Source of the DNA: Paracoccaceae bacterium
GTDB taxonomy: Bacteria > Pseudomonadota > Alphaproteobacteria > Rhodobacterales > Rhodobacteraceae
Length of the DNA: 33,450 nt
Assembly: GCA_029242355.1 (NCBI GenBank)
Contig: JAQWUC010000057.1
Span: 1 to 33,450 of the forward strand
Direction: 5' to 3'
In this document: in pieces, positions 1-10,578 of the stretch
How positions within the stretch are numbered: position 1 is the first letter of the stretch
Layout: each line of letters begins with the position of its first letter
Made by a program: the position numbers and the translations under genes
The notes under the pieces: model-generated
Databases searched by the model: none
What the model was told of the DNA's origin: nothing
What the model saw: the letters and a program-made list of their open reading frames with translations, nothing else

Positions 1-399
1 CAATACACCGGTGCCGATCTTGGAGCTTTAGCGGCGGCTGGAGACAATTATTGCGGTGATGGCAGTGCTATGGCGATTAATGGAAAATTCATGGATATGG
101 ATCGTATCGATGAAGATGTACGAAAAGGGGACACAGAAATATGGCGGATTTCGGCAGACGACTGGCGGCACCCTTTTCACATTCATGGTTGTTCATTTCG
201 GATTTTGAGTCAAGAGGGCGAGCAACCCCCAACTTACGCGCAAGGTTGGAAAGATATGGTCCACGTTGATGGTGAGGTATGGTCTGAGGTGCTCGTACGT
301 TTTGACTATGGCGCACCCAAACATGCACCGTATATGTATCATTGCCATATTCTTGAACATGAAGATTGCGGTATGATGGGACAGTTCACTGTAGCATGA
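1..399 (+). CDS. cueO: Multicopper oxidase, CueO-like (C-terminal part, 5' end outside window)
   Basis: The reading frame is open from the first base, so only the last 132 residues of the protein are visible. They form the C-terminal cupredoxin domain of a multicopper oxidase. The copper ligand motif HPFHIHG is followed by HCHILEHEDCGMM, which supplies the T2/T3 histidines and the HCH...H....M signature of the T1 site with its axial Met. The stretch between them (GWKDMVHVDGEVWSEVLVRF) resembles CueO, the periplasmic Cu(I) oxidase used in copper tolerance. Leader peptide, methionine-rich insert and first copper ligands lie outside the window, so CueO is the best match but a bilirubin-oxidase or SufI-type relative cannot be excluded. 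Confidence 0.85.
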   Translation, partial: QYTGADLGALAAAGDNYCGDGSAMAINGKFMDMDRIDEDVRKGDTEIWRISADDWRHPFHIHGCSFRILSQEGEQPPTYAQGWKDMVHVDGEVWSEVLVRFDYGAPKHAPYMYHCHILEHEDCGMMGQFTVA

Positions 400-444
400 T
401 GTATCTTTATTTCTAAAATTTACTTTCAGGCAAATAAGACCAAG

Positions 445-669
445 CATCACATTGCAGCCTCAATGGCCGATAAATTTATGTTTCACAGCTACGGTGTCAA
501 CCCCACATCTTCTGCCGCAACTCGCGGAGTTTTGGCTGTGATATAGGATGAAGGATTGCAAGAAAACGCCCAAATAGGGTCAAAGAGAATCTTCGGTGTA
601 TTAGAACATCCCTCCTACTATTATCTAAAGATGTTGGACGAAACCAATCGGAGATTAATGATGTCTTAA
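445..669 (+). pseudogene. Relic of class III aminotransferase (AGXT2-like), C-terminal part
   Basis: Right after the multicopper oxidase, in the same frame, the translation reads IAASMADKFMFHSYGVNP, then SSAATRGVLAVI, a TAG stop at 544-546, then DEGLQENAQIGSKRI. This follows the block IAxSMA...FxTYGGNPV...AVLxVIxxEGLQENAxxVG of alanine-glyoxylate (AGXT2-type) class III aminotransferases. The PLP lysine region upstream and the GDVRGxG block downstream are gone, and no start codon or ribosome site belongs to it. It is therefore a decayed fragment of about 70 codons, not a gene. It is less like the intact class III aminotransferase at 15948-17273, so it descends from a different member. Matching was by eye from family knowledge. 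Confidence 0.6.
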
Positions 670-864
670 TAAAACATGGTATTATCTTGTATGTCAGAAC
701 TTTTGTTTCAAGGAGCTAAGGCGCCGGAACGGTAGTTGGGAATATTCAAAATTAGCGTTCCGACCGACGTAATCGAATTTGAAAAAAACCACATGTCGCA
801 AACAAGACATTTAAATCGCTTTAAATCGCTTATTGTACGCCGGATTTCAATTGAAAGTCCGATT

Positions 865-1773
865 ATGACCTTTATAACTTCACCACCAGATGTCCATAAA
901 TATGGTATACTTTTCGTATTTGCAGCCGGAGTTCTTTGGTCAACAGTTGGCCTTGGCATTCGTATGATCGAAGATGCCGTAGTCTGGCAAATTTTATTGT
1001 ATCGCTCAGTCAGCATGTCGTTATTTCTTTATTTCGTTATTCGATTACGATCAAAAGAAAGCCCTTTTGTACAGATAAAGCGTACTGGTTTTCCTTCCAT
1101 CGTGGCAGGTCTTTCATTAGTTGCAGCTTATTCTGGCGGAATTTATGCAATCCAGAATACCTCAGTTGCCAATGCAATGTTGCTCTTTGCGACAGCTCCT
1201 TTCATGGCGGCCGTCCTTGGTTGGATAGTTTTGAAAGAGCCCGTTCGTGTGGCTACCTGGGGCGCCATTCTTCTCGCTCTTTGCGGCATCGCTATAATGT
1301 TTTCCAACAAAAACGGTGATGTAGCTTTTTTGGGAAGCCTAGCGGCGCTTGGCTCAGCATTGGGTTTTGCTGTTTTTACCGTTGCGCTTCGTTGGGGACG
1401 AACGGGCGAGATGCTACCTTCAGTTTTTCTTTCTGGGTTATTCGCGGCCGTAATTACTTTAGCTATTTGCCTAATCCAAGACATATCGCTTACCCTAAGC
1501 TTGCAGGACGGTAGTGTTGCGATGGGTATGGGGGTTTTTCAAGTTGGCGCAGGTTTAATACTCTACACCCTTGGTTCGCGTAGTTTGCCAGCCGCTGAAC
1601 TCGCTTTGTTGTCGCTTGCCGAAGTCTTGTTAGGCCCTTTCTGGGTCTGGTTATTTCTGAACGAAACAGCAAGCTTTAACACATTGATTGGTGGCGCTGT
1701 GCTCTTGGCAGCAATTGTGGGAAATGCGATTTCCGGCAAACGACGCAAACCACCGCCAATCACGACACCTTAG
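865..1773 (+). CDS. EamA/DMT-superfamily transporter
   Basis: Inner-membrane permease of the drug/metabolite transporter superfamily with ten predicted helices in two EamA repeats. Helix 1 starts at YGILFVFAAGVLWSTVG, about 10 residues after the chosen start; the EamA-typical LxxxPxxxAxLxWxxLxE pattern appears as LFATAPFMAAVLGWIVLKEP at the end of the first repeat and as LSLAEVLLGPFWVWLFLNET in the second. The ATG at 865 gives 302 residues, normal for the family; the frame stays open upstream with an ATG at 793 and a TTG at 736, but the extra residues are polar and not conserved-looking. Substrate unknown; members export or import amino acids and other metabolites. It stands alone on this strand. 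Confidence 0.85.
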   Translation: MTFITSPPDVHKYGILFVFAAGVLWSTVGLGIRMIEDAVVWQILLYRSVSMSLFLYFVIRLRSKESPFVQIKRTGFPSIVAGLSLVAAYSGGIYAIQNTSVANAMLLFATAPFMAAVLGWIVLKEPVRVATWGAILLALCGIAIMFSNKNGDVAFLGSLAALGSALGFAVFTVALRWGRTGEMLPSVFLSGLFAAVITLAICLIQDISLTLSLQDGSVAMGMGVFQVGAGLILYTLGSRSLPAAELALLSLAEVLLGPFWVWLFLNETASFNTLIGGAVLLAAIVGNAISGKRRKPPPITTP

Positions 1774-2179
1774 CGCGTACTATCAGTACTACTGAGACCA
1801 CCAATCGGATTACTGGCACAACTTAAATCTATACGCGTTATAATTGGTGCCACTAGGCGAGAGTGGCAACACGGTTTGACCTTGAAATTAGTGCGTGATT
1901 AGAGAGGTAACTACCGAATAAAAGTATCCCCCAATAAACCAACTCTCAAGGTCCAAGACCTACCTCTCCGCAATCAGGGGTGACCCTTTACTCTCCAATC
2001 CATCATCCATTCCGATCCAGCTTAGTAACCCCCGAAGCGTGGTTCATGGACATTGGGACTGTGGCACCGCTGGGTGTACCAAAACTAGGCACTTGTTTTA
2101 TGGTTGTGACTTGCTAACATATTGATAGTGCAATGAATGTGCTCGGATCAGATGCCTTGGTAAGGTATCGAACTATGTT
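1774..2179 (+). other. Intergenic region, no gene seen
   Basis: About 400 bases between the DMT transporter and the convergent GH43-like gene. It looks visibly richer in G+C than most other spacers of the window. All frames carry stops at short intervals. I see no tRNA, no convincing relic and no clear hairpin with a T-run. Confidence 0.5.
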
Positions 2180-3148
2180 TCAACTGCTCGTATCTAACTG
2201 AGCAATAGCGATACCACTCTCACCTGCAACTGCATAAAGTAAATAAATCATTTCATTTTCGACATACACTGCCGGATCACGGAGTTGATTAACATGGCCA
2301 TAGGCTGTACTTCGGACTGAAGGCGTCAGAGGTGCGTCAGCACCTTCCCAGCTGAATTCTGGACGCAAGATTTCTACTGGACCGCTTTCCTTCCAATCCA
2401 TCCAGTCGTTGGAAAGGTCTATTGTGCTATGCAATATAGTTTCAGGGCTCTGGCCTACCTGAGTCCAAAAAACTTGGAGCGTGTTGTTGCGGATGAATAA
2501 TGCAGAATGCCGCATATTCGGGTTGAACAACATTGGTCCTTTCTCAAAACCATGAAGTCCATCATGCGAACGGTAAAACTGGCCTGGCATTGCCAACGCG
2601 TAGCTCCATACGTCATGTTGGAATACCCGGAAATAGGAATTGCCGAGAATTTCTGGCAGCACAATGAAGTCGATCCCATCCGTAGAAGTCGCAACGCGCG
2701 TTACTTGTTTCGCATAACTTTCAAGCCCATGGAAATACATCACGATGCGCTTTGATTTATGATCGATATGTACATCAGGCGAGGCAATATGAGGGGTGCT
2801 AGCATCAATATGAAAACTGTGTGATCGGTTTACTGATGGGGAATAGGCTAGTTCAAAATTTGTTGTTGTTTCATAAGGTGCGACTGGAGGATCTGTCGGA
2901 AACAAAGAATTGCAGAGATGGAGGCTTCCCGGTTCATAGATGAACCATGGTCCTGTTAGTTCGTTGGAATAAGCAAGTCGTATGTAACTGCCCTTATGGT
3001 CAGCAAAATATAAGTAGTAACGTCCCAATGGGTTCACCACCCAATCTGGTACTTGGATTAACGACGGACCTTGAATATTATGACCAATCGAAGGATGTGT
3101 TTTGGGTGTAATTATTGGATGATCTAGTAATCTTGTTGCTGAGGGCAT
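2180..3148 (-). CDS. GH43-like five-bladed beta-propeller protein (putative glycosidase)
   Basis: 322-residue protein without signal peptide or membrane segment, so probably cytoplasmic. The N-terminal half has RYYLYFADHKGSYIRLAYS followed by LTGPW, a blade pattern typical of the GH43/GH32/GH117 (arabinanase/levansucrase/invertase) superfamily: an aromatic YLYFA strand, an I-R-L-A-Y/A strand and the turn TGPW. Later blades are SPDVHIDHKSKRIVMYFHG, TSTDGIDF and RDPAVYVENEMIYLLYAVAGE. The acids in SPDVHID and RDPAVY are candidates for the general base and the pKa-modulating residue. No specific activity can be assigned. The divergent gene at 3444 is an SDR protein, which would suit sugar metabolism, but linkage is only by proximity. 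Confidence 0.65.
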   Translation of the reverse strand: MPSATRLLDHPIITPKTHPSIGHNIQGPSLIQVPDWVVNPLGRYYLYFADHKGSYIRLAYSNELTGPWFIYEPGSLHLCNSLFPTDPPVAPYETTTNFELAYSPSVNRSHSFHIDASTPHIASPDVHIDHKSKRIVMYFHGLESYAKQVTRVATSTDGIDFIVLPEILGNSYFRVFQHDVWSYALAMPGQFYRSHDGLHGFEKGPMLFNPNMRHSALFIRNNTLQVFWTQVGQSPETILHSTIDLSNDWMDWKESGPVEILRPEFSWEGADAPLTPSVRSTAYGHVNQLRDPAVYVENEMIYLLYAVAGESGIAIAQLDTSS

Positions 3149-3292
3149 AAATAATTATCCAAAGATTCAAACAAACTTCGTCTCGATTTATATTACTATA
3201 TAATACCAGGAGTCCCAAATACTAAAGTAGGAGTAAACTAGGGATATGGGTCGGTTTCTTCAGGAGTAAGCGAAAGCTATCGAGACGATTAT

Positions 3293-3318
3293 AATCTTAG
3301 AAATAAATCTTAGGAATA
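3293..3318 (+). repeat. 13-bp tandem duplication
   Basis: AATCTTAGAAATA is directly followed by AATCTTAGGAATA (one mismatch) in the spacer between the divergent GH43-like and SDR genes. It may be a simple replication-slippage duplication or two half-sites for a regulator. Confidence 0.5.
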
Positions 3319-3443
3319 AATATACTGGTTGAATTAAATTTCATTATCCTGATTGAAAAACTTGGCGATCTAATCACGGCTTGAAAAGAAGATTATAAGC
3401 TACTAGTTCTTTAGGTTCATAATCTATGAAGTTTTAGGAGGAA

Positions 3444-4148
3444 ATGGTGACGAAAAAGATTTGTTTGATTATCGGAGGTGGTCGCGGCATGGGTGCGGCA
3501 ACAGCTCATCAAATGCATTCTCGCGATTATAAGTTAGCTTTAATGTCACCTTCAGAAAATTGCGAAATACTGGCCGCTGAACTTGGTGGGATTGCACGGC
3601 GTGGCCGAGCTGAAATCGCAAGTGATTTAAACTCAGTTTTCGATCTAACGATGGAAAAATATGGACGTATTGATAGTGTTTTGATTCATGTAGGGGGACC
3701 ACCTAAAGGTGATCTTTTGGATATATCAGAGGAGGATTGGGACAAGGCTAACGATATGGTCTTAAAGCCAGTCATACGAATTGCGAAGCTGGTTACTCCA
3801 GTAATGGAAAAGCAGGGAGGGGGCTCAATTGTTAATATAACAACGTTCTCAGCCTTCGAGCCAAGTTTGACATTCCCAACTTCCAGCGTTTATCGTGTTG
3901 GAGTCTCATCTTTTACGAAGCTCTATTCTGATCGTTACGGCTCTGCAAATATTCGCATGAATTGTGTCTTGCCAGGTTTTACAGATAGTTTGGATTTGCC
4001 ACAGAAGTTCGCAGATATGTCATCGTTGAAGCGTTTAGCTAGAGCAGACGAACAAGCAAAAGTAGCGGCATTTCTTCTATCAGATGATAGTAGTTACATA
4101 ACGGGTCAAAGCCTTCGGGTGGACGGTGGTGTAACAAGACATATGTGA
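3444..4148 (+). CDS. SDR-family protein with degenerate active site (BKR-like subgroup)
   Basis: 234-residue Rossmann protein of the short-chain dehydrogenase/reductase superfamily. The cofactor loop is GGGRGMG (residues 11-17) in place of TGxxxGxG. The GGPPKG turn (84-89) and the C-terminal ITGQSLRVDGG are as in 3-oxoacyl-ACP-reductase-like SDRs. The catalytic YxxxK is missing: anchoring on the following FTK, the Tyr position is Ser147 and the Lys position Arg151. Known SDR subgroups with a GGPP loop also lack the tetrad, so this is probably a family trait rather than damage. A good ribosome site (AGGAGG) lies 4-5 bases before the ATG. Function, substrate and even catalysis are open. The upstream gene is divergent; downstream come remnants of a small gene. 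Confidence 0.8.
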   Translation: MVTKKICLIIGGGRGMGAATAHQMHSRDYKLALMSPSENCEILAAELGGIARRGRAEIASDLNSVFDLTMEKYGRIDSVLIHVGGPPKGDLLDISEEDWDKANDMVLKPVIRIAKLVTPVMEKQGGGSIVNITTFSAFEPSLTFPTSSVYRVGVSSFTKLYSDRYGSANIRMNCVLPGFTDSLDLPQKFADMSSLKRLARADEQAKVAAFLLSDDSSYITGQSLRVDGGVTRHM

Positions 4149-4334
4149 CAGGATCTGTGGACTGCGCTTGACGCTCCCAACAAGTAAAGGGTTTTTGTGC
4201 CTTCCTATAATATGTAAAGGGGGATACTGTTCTCAGAATATACGTGTTTAATCACGATACTGAAGCCAAAAAGGTGATTGAAGTTTTAAAGCCTTTCCTA
4301 GTATATAATAGACTTTATTTGTTGAGCGTAGAAA

Positions 4335-4648
4335 ATGAAAATACTCTTAACCACACTCATCATCTTAGTTACATCAGTTGTATCACCTGTGTGGGCAGGG
4401 GTGACGGATATAACTCTTTTCCAGGAGTTACTTATAGTCGTAGTTATTTTCTTTGTTGGATTATTTACAGTGGGGTTTTAACAGCCAAACTCTTGTTACT
4501 CTGTAATATCTACGTGAAAAACCACAACATTTCATAATTTAATCCAGAAGACTACCCAGATAATCTATCACTTGGTAATATTATTAAAGATGAAGTAGAG
4601 TATTTGCAGTGGCAAGAGAGAGATAGAATGTGGTGGGATATTAAGTGA
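4335..4648 (+). pseudogene. Decayed small exported/membrane protein gene upstream of the dehydrogenase
   Basis: An ATG at 4335 opens a 48-codon frame with a clear leader (MKILLTTLIILVTSVVSPVWA) and a second hydrophobic segment ending at a TAA at 4479. Coding-like sequence continues in the other two frames: NSQTL then, past a TAA at 4504, YLREKPQHF; then FNPEDYPDNLSLGN and DEVEYLQWQERDRMWWDIK, ending with a TGA at 4646-4648. That TGA overlaps the ATG of the next gene (TGATG), the arrangement of a translationally coupled pair. Two frameshifts plus one nonsense codon are needed to join the parts into one protein of about 103 residues, so I call it a relic. The first 48 codons might still be made. 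No homologue recognised. Confidence 0.45.
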
Positions 4649-5670
4649 TGAGTCGACTGAAGCAACCGTTTAGATTAGCAGTGATTGGTGCGGGTGGGGT
4701 AGGCTCTATTCATATAAAAAATGCACTTAATGCGAGAAACATTCAGCTGGTAGGTGTTTGTGAATTAGATAACGAAAAGTCGAAGTCTAGTTTAAATGGT
4801 GCGGCAGTTCCTATTGTGAGCAAACTTGAAAATCTTGTGAAGTACGAGCCAGAGGGGGTTATCATTGCTTCTACTACTTCATCTCATGGAAAAATTGCTC
4901 AAGAAGCAATTGAATTAAGTCTTCCATTCTTATGCGAAAAACCATTGGCGTTAGATTTAACTATCGCAAGAGATATTGCACAACAGGCAGCAAAAAAAAA
5001 CGTTTATGGTGCTATGGCATTTAATAGACGATTTCATGAACGATACTCTCAAATGCGAAAAGCTATTAAGAACGGTGAAATTGGTAGCGTTGAAACTTTT
5101 CATGTCGTTTCTCGGTCGGCTAATCAGCCATCTGCAAAGTTTATAGTTACATCTGGTGGTCTTTTTGGAGAGAAAGGAAGCCATTTTTATGACCTTTTAA
5201 GATGGATACTTAATACAGAAGTAGAAGAAGTTTTTGTGTTTGGGGGTGCTTTATTTGACGTTGATTTTAAAACTGCGGGTCAACCAGATACTGCTATAGT
5301 TAGCATGCGCTTGAAAAATGGGATTTTATGTCATTTTGATTTCAGCTGGCGCTCTGCGTATGGCCAGGACGAACGAATTGAAATAACAGGTAGTAAAGGA
5401 ATGATACAGGGTACACAGACGACAACTGCAGAATATCAACGTTTTGGAGAAAATGGGTATTCAATGGGTGGTAAGCTACCAAGTTGGCAGACATTATTTG
5501 AAAAAACCTACAGGGATGAAGTTCAAACTTTCATTAAAGATATTAAATCTTCTAAATATAAGGTTATGCCGACACTTTCTGATGGAGTAAAAGCTCAAGA
5601 AATTGCGCAAGCTATTAACCTTTCTTATGAAAGAAAAAGACCAGTAAGTATGAGCGAGTTAGGAATATAA
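4648..5670 (+). CDS. Gfo/Idh/MocA-family NAD(P)-dependent oxidoreductase
   Basis: 340-residue dehydrogenase of the glucose-fructose oxidoreductase/inositol dehydrogenase family. The N-terminal Rossmann motif is VIGAGGVGSIH (12-22); the family Lys is in CEKP (96-99). In the C-terminal sheet domain the usual D-x-G-x-H appears as EKGSH, so Glu175 replaces the catalytic Asp while His179 is kept. Substrates of the family are sugars, inositols and their derivatives; nothing here fixes which. I chose the ATG at 4648, which overlaps the stop of the preceding relic (TGATG); a GTG at 4645 is also possible. The SnoaL-like gene follows after about 80 bases on the same strand and may be co-transcribed. 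Confidence 0.85.
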   Translation: MSRLKQPFRLAVIGAGGVGSIHIKNALNARNIQLVGVCELDNEKSKSSLNGAAVPIVSKLENLVKYEPEGVIIASTTSSHGKIAQEAIELSLPFLCEKPLALDLTIARDIAQQAAKKNVYGAMAFNRRFHERYSQMRKAIKNGEIGSVETFHVVSRSANQPSAKFIVTSGGLFGEKGSHFYDLLRWILNTEVEEVFVFGGALFDVDFKTAGQPDTAIVSMRLKNGILCHFDFSWRSAYGQDERIEITGSKGMIQGTQTTTAEYQRFGENGYSMGGKLPSWQTLFEKTYRDEVQTFIKDIKSSKYKVMPTLSDGVKAQEIAQAINLSYERKRPVSMSELGI

Positions 5671-5753
5671 ATCTTTTAATTAGTTTAAATCCTTTTTTAT
5701 ATAAGCGTTTATGGTAAGCTTAGAGAATTAAGTTATTACTGGAGTAAAATAAA

Positions 5754-6080
5754 ATGGCTCTGCATGAAAGATTTGAAGCCGGAATGGCAAAGTTTGATAT
5801 TGAAATGGTAGCTAGTTGTTTCCATGAAGATTTCAAGATGATTATGCACTCTGATGGAGGAAGTGCTTTATCAAAATCCGAATGGAAGAAGATGTTTGGT
5901 AGTGTGATTGATAAATTACAAAGAGAAAATGTCCGATGTATTTATGAAAATGATGATATAATGGTGGTTCATTTTATAGGATCTTTCCCAAATGGCACGA
6001 AAGACGCCGTAATGTGGGTTGGAACAAAAAAGGACGGCTTGATTATTAGGGCAGAGACTGGATCTACGAGTTTAACTTAG
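5754..6080 (+). CDS. SnoaL/NTF2-like small protein
   Basis: 108 residues with the sequence pattern of a SnoaL-like cone-shaped alpha+beta barrel: N-terminal helix (LHERFEAGMAKFDIEMVASC), then FHEDFKMIMHSDGG, the loop LSKSEWKKMF, and strands VRCIYENDDIMVVHFIG and DAVMWVGTKKDGLIIRAETG. It has no leader peptide. Members are small-molecule isomerases, hydrolases or ligand-binding proteins, and no catalytic residue pattern specific to one of them is visible. It lies downstream of the Gfo/Idh/MocA dehydrogenase on the same strand, which suggests a shared pathway but does not prove it. A TGGAG ribosome site lies about 10 bases upstream. Confidence 0.65.
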   Translation: MALHERFEAGMAKFDIEMVASCFHEDFKMIMHSDGGSALSKSEWKKMFGSVIDKLQRENVRCIYENDDIMVVHFIGSFPNGTKDAVMWVGTKKDGLIIRAETGSTSLT

Positions 6081-6123
6081 GCGCCAATTTAGCGCAGACT
6101 GTAGCCTTCTATGAACTAAACCT

Positions 6124-6141
6124 AGTTAAAGCTATTTAACT
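6124..6141 (+). terminator. Possible weak terminator hairpin after the SnoaL-like gene
   Basis: AGTTAAA-GCTA-TTTAACT forms a perfect 7-bp stem with a 4-base loop, followed by TTAAAT. The stem is A/T rich and the T-run short, so termination is uncertain. It lies between convergent genes. Confidence 0.3.
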
Positions 6142-6282
6142 TTAAATATGTGCAATCGATCTTTTCTTGTATTCAAGAAAACATTCCATCTGTTTTTTGG
6201 GGCGTTAACCCTCCTAAATTGGTCAGGTTAAGAAAAACAAAATCAGTTTGGAAATGTTTAAAATTGGTAAGATATCAGTGGC

Positions 6283-6903
6283 TTAACTTTTTTGTTTTTG
6301 AAAAACATAAACGGTGGATCCCAAGCCTTTAGTTGGCAAGTGATCCCCGTAAGCACAAAACACCTCTTTAAAATGACCTGATTTTTTTACGTCGATTAGT
6401 GCATCCATATAAGCCGAAACAGATAGCGTATGGTCATTGTAGGAAAAACAAATGAAACCATCTTTATTCAAAGAGTTTAAAGATTGTTGCAATAACGAAG
6501 GTGGACCTGCGCCGGAACTAATAACGCCTACTGCACAAATTCCATCGAATTGTGCATTTACAGGAAATGGAATATCTTTGTCTGTGTGATAAAATTCGTT
6601 ATAAATTCCTTTCTTTTGGGCAATCTCTTTCATATTAGTATTAATCTCAGTTCCAAAAATAGTTTGAAAACCTACTCTTTTTAAAGCTTGACCTGATAGA
6701 CCGGTTCCGCAACCAAAATCCAAAACTGGGGTTTCAAGTGAGACAAATTTTGCTAAGGCTGAAGCGCACCTTATTGGAGACTGATATCCCATTTCCTTCA
6801 ACTCATCATCATATGTATGGGCCCAATCAGTGTAGAGAGAGTCGATGTCTTCCTGCTTACTTATTTTATATGCTGCGGAGAAAAACTTTTTTTTTGTTTT
6901 CAA
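6283..6903 (-). CDS. Class I SAM-dependent methyltransferase
   Basis: 206-residue methyltransferase. Motif I is PVLDFGCGTGLSG (59-71), the acidic end of strand 2 is FGTEIN, and the strand-4 region reads FDGICAVGVISSGAGPP. The N-terminal part with YTDWAHTYDDEL is the usual lead-in helix of small-molecule methyltransferases of the Williams-Beuren-type/UbiE-like group. Substrate unknown. A clear paralogue lies on the other strand at 21562-22168 and is broken by two stops and a frameshift, so this copy is the one that could still work. There is no strong ribosome site in front of the ATG, only an A-rich tract. Neighbouring genes give no pathway hint. Confidence 0.8.
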   Translation of the reverse strand: MKTKKKFFSAAYKISKQEDIDSLYTDWAHTYDDELKEMGYQSPIRCASALAKFVSLETPVLDFGCGTGLSGQALKRVGFQTIFGTEINTNMKEIAQKKGIYNEFYHTDKDIPFPVNAQFDGICAVGVISSGAGPPSLLQQSLNSLNKDGFICFSYNDHTLSVSAYMDALIDVKKSGHFKEVFCAYGDHLPTKGLGSTVYVFQKQKS

Positions 6904-7006
6904 ATCCTGGATCCTTTTAAACAGTAAAAAAAAATTTTAATAAGAAAAATACTACAGATATAGAAATCTTCCAAATGTAATCTTATATTTGTATGCATAC
7001 TAAGAG

Positions 7007-7219
7007 TTAAAGATTAAAATATATTAAACTTAAAAAGACTGTTGTTAGAAAAGAACTAACAGAAATGAAAAACAAAAGTCTCATAGTTATAGTATTTTGT
7101 TGACCATGCCACTCATTCGTTTTGTCTAATTTTTCATGCATCAGCTTACTGGAAGTTGTGAGTTGCTTAACTTGTTCAACTAGTAAGTCTGCTTTTTCTT
7201 TTGTTGATTGTTTTATCAC
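7007..7219 (-). CDS. Small coiled-coil protein with C-terminal membrane helix
   Basis: 70 residues. The first 45 are charged and helical with heptad-like hydrophobic spacing (TKEKADLLVEQVKQLTTSSK), and the last 25 form one transmembrane helix (LLFFISVSSFLTTVFLSLIY). This is a tail-anchored architecture without leader peptide. No family recognised. It resembles in style, not clearly in sequence, the partial coiled-coil protein at the right end of the window. Its size and lack of a strong ribosome site leave some doubt. Confidence 0.5.
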   Translation of the reverse strand: MIKQSTKEKADLLVEQVKQLTTSSKLMHEKLDKTNEWHGQQNTITMRLLFFISVSSFLTTVFLSLIYFNL

Positions 7220-7426
7220 GAATTCCTATCCCGTCACATTCTAGTTCTCTTGTTAATTTAAATACTCTACCTTAGTATACGCATAAAAAAAGGCTAAGAG
7301 TATATGTCAGTTTTTGAAAAAGGCAATATTGCAAGAGAAAATATGGATTTTTGAAACTTTATCTTGAAGTCTTTGTTGAATCCTTGTCTCCTCGTTTAAG
7401 TTTAATAGTAGGCCTTTAATTTTAAT

Positions 7427-7592
7427 ATGATGGTAAAAATTCAAGGTGAATTAGTAGATTATAATGCACTGAGATGAGTTTACATTTCTTTGTTCAGCAA
7501 TGGTATTTGAGCAATATGTCAATCCTGAAACTGTGATTAAAGCCAAAACACTTATGACTGGTACTCTGATAGCTAATACTTTTTTTGGATAA
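7427..7592 (+). pseudogene. Possible frameshifted small gene
   Basis: ATG ATG at 7427 opens MMVKIQGELVDYNALR and stops at TGA 7475. In another frame coding-like sequence follows: DEFTF, then MVFEQYVNPETVIKAK and TLMTGTLIANTFFG, ending at TAA 7590-7592. One frameshift near 7473 would join these into about 55 residues. No homologue is recognised and the ribosome site is poor, so this rests only on composition. Confidence 0.25.
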
Positions 7593-7650
7593 AATATTTA
7601 AATGCTAATATTAAAGCCATCACAATTAATATTAAAATTGCTTTAGTCAT
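7573..7650 (-). CDS. Tiny single-span membrane peptide (25 aa)
   Basis: The frame reads MTKAILILIVMALILAFKYF then IQKKY. It is one hydrophobic helix flanked by Lys on both sides with an aromatic/basic tail, typical of small membrane peptides. GAAAG sits about 9 bases before the ATG. It overlaps the end of a possible relic on the other strand by 20 bases. No family known to me. Confidence 0.35.
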   Translation of the reverse strand: MTKAILILIVMALILAFKYFIQKKY

Positions 7651-7691
7651 CAATTGAAACTTTCACAGTTACAAACGCAAGGTGAGCGGCA

Positions 7692-7886
7692 CTAACTTGG
7701 AGGCGGAAACCCAGTTTTATCTTGTATTTTTCGGTTCTCGTTATTTTTTAAATAGTCTTGAACCATCTCCATATATTGCTTGAATTCAGTCTGCTCAACC
7801 AGAGTAAGAGTTTCAAACTTTTGTTTAAATCCATCAAAATCTGTAGCACTCAACTTTATTAGTTCTAGTTTCTCATCGTTATCCAT
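7692..7886 (-). CDS. Small acidic hypothetical protein (64 aa)
   Basis: I place the start at the ATG giving MDNDEKLELIKLSATDFDGF, because AAAGG lies about 8 bases upstream. A further 27 codons of open frame upstream have no such site and an unlikely composition. The protein is helical and charged (LTLVEQTEFKQYMEMVQDYL) and ends in TGFPPPS. No membrane segment or leader is seen. No family recognised. It is the nearest gene downstream of katG on the same strand, about 350 bases away. Confidence 0.5.
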   Translation of the reverse strand: MDNDEKLELIKLSATDFDGFKQKFETLTLVEQTEFKQYMEMVQDYLKNNENRKIQDKTGFPPPS

Positions 7887-8126
7887 CTTGTTATACCTTT
7901 TACAGAAACATACAATGTAAAACCATCTTTGCAAAACAGATGATTTGTGTAAACTGATTTCCATCAATAATTATAAATTATTCTGGCGAGATTTAGAAAA
8001 GAAAAATTGCTGAATTTTTAATTATTCAAAACTTAATTTTTTAGCAAATGAAAATAATCAATGAACCATTTTAGGTGGATAAGCACTCTAGGCCAAGCAA
8101 ATGTACTATTTTTTTGTAACCACTAT

Positions 8127-8165
8127 CACATCTTTGATGTGCTCATCCAAAATACTGATGAGCAC
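8127..8165. repeat. Two overlapping inverted repeats downstream of katG
   Basis: CACATC-TTT-GATGTG (8127-8141) and GTGCTCATC-N9-GATGAGCAC (8139-8165) are both perfect and share the bases GTG, so in RNA only one can form at a time. They lie about 70 bases after the katG stop. Neither is followed by a T-run on the katG strand, so they may act as a transcript 3' end structure rather than a classic terminator. The rest of the 7887-8235 spacer shows no gene. Confidence 0.4.
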
Positions 8166-8235
8166 GTTTGTAGATTTGGTATATGGAGCAATAGTCTGGC
8201 GCTGCAATATCGAAAGCAGTTTTGATGTTCTCCAT

Positions 8236-10557
<2,322 letters not shown>

Positions 10558-10578
10558 TTATCACACAAATTTATTTAA

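Noticed and set aside
736-864. N-terminal extension of the first DMT transporter from TTG 736 or ATG 793
   Set aside because: The extra residues are polar, precede helix 1 by too far for the family and lack a good ribosome site.
4244-4537. 97-codon plus-strand frame
   Set aside because: Starts without a ribosome site; the leader-encoding frame from 4335 and the tail FNPEDYPDN fit a decayed gene better.
6150-6332. 60-codon plus-strand frame after the SnoaL-like gene
   Set aside because: No ribosome site, composition not protein-like, and it runs into the 3' end of the convergent methyltransferase.
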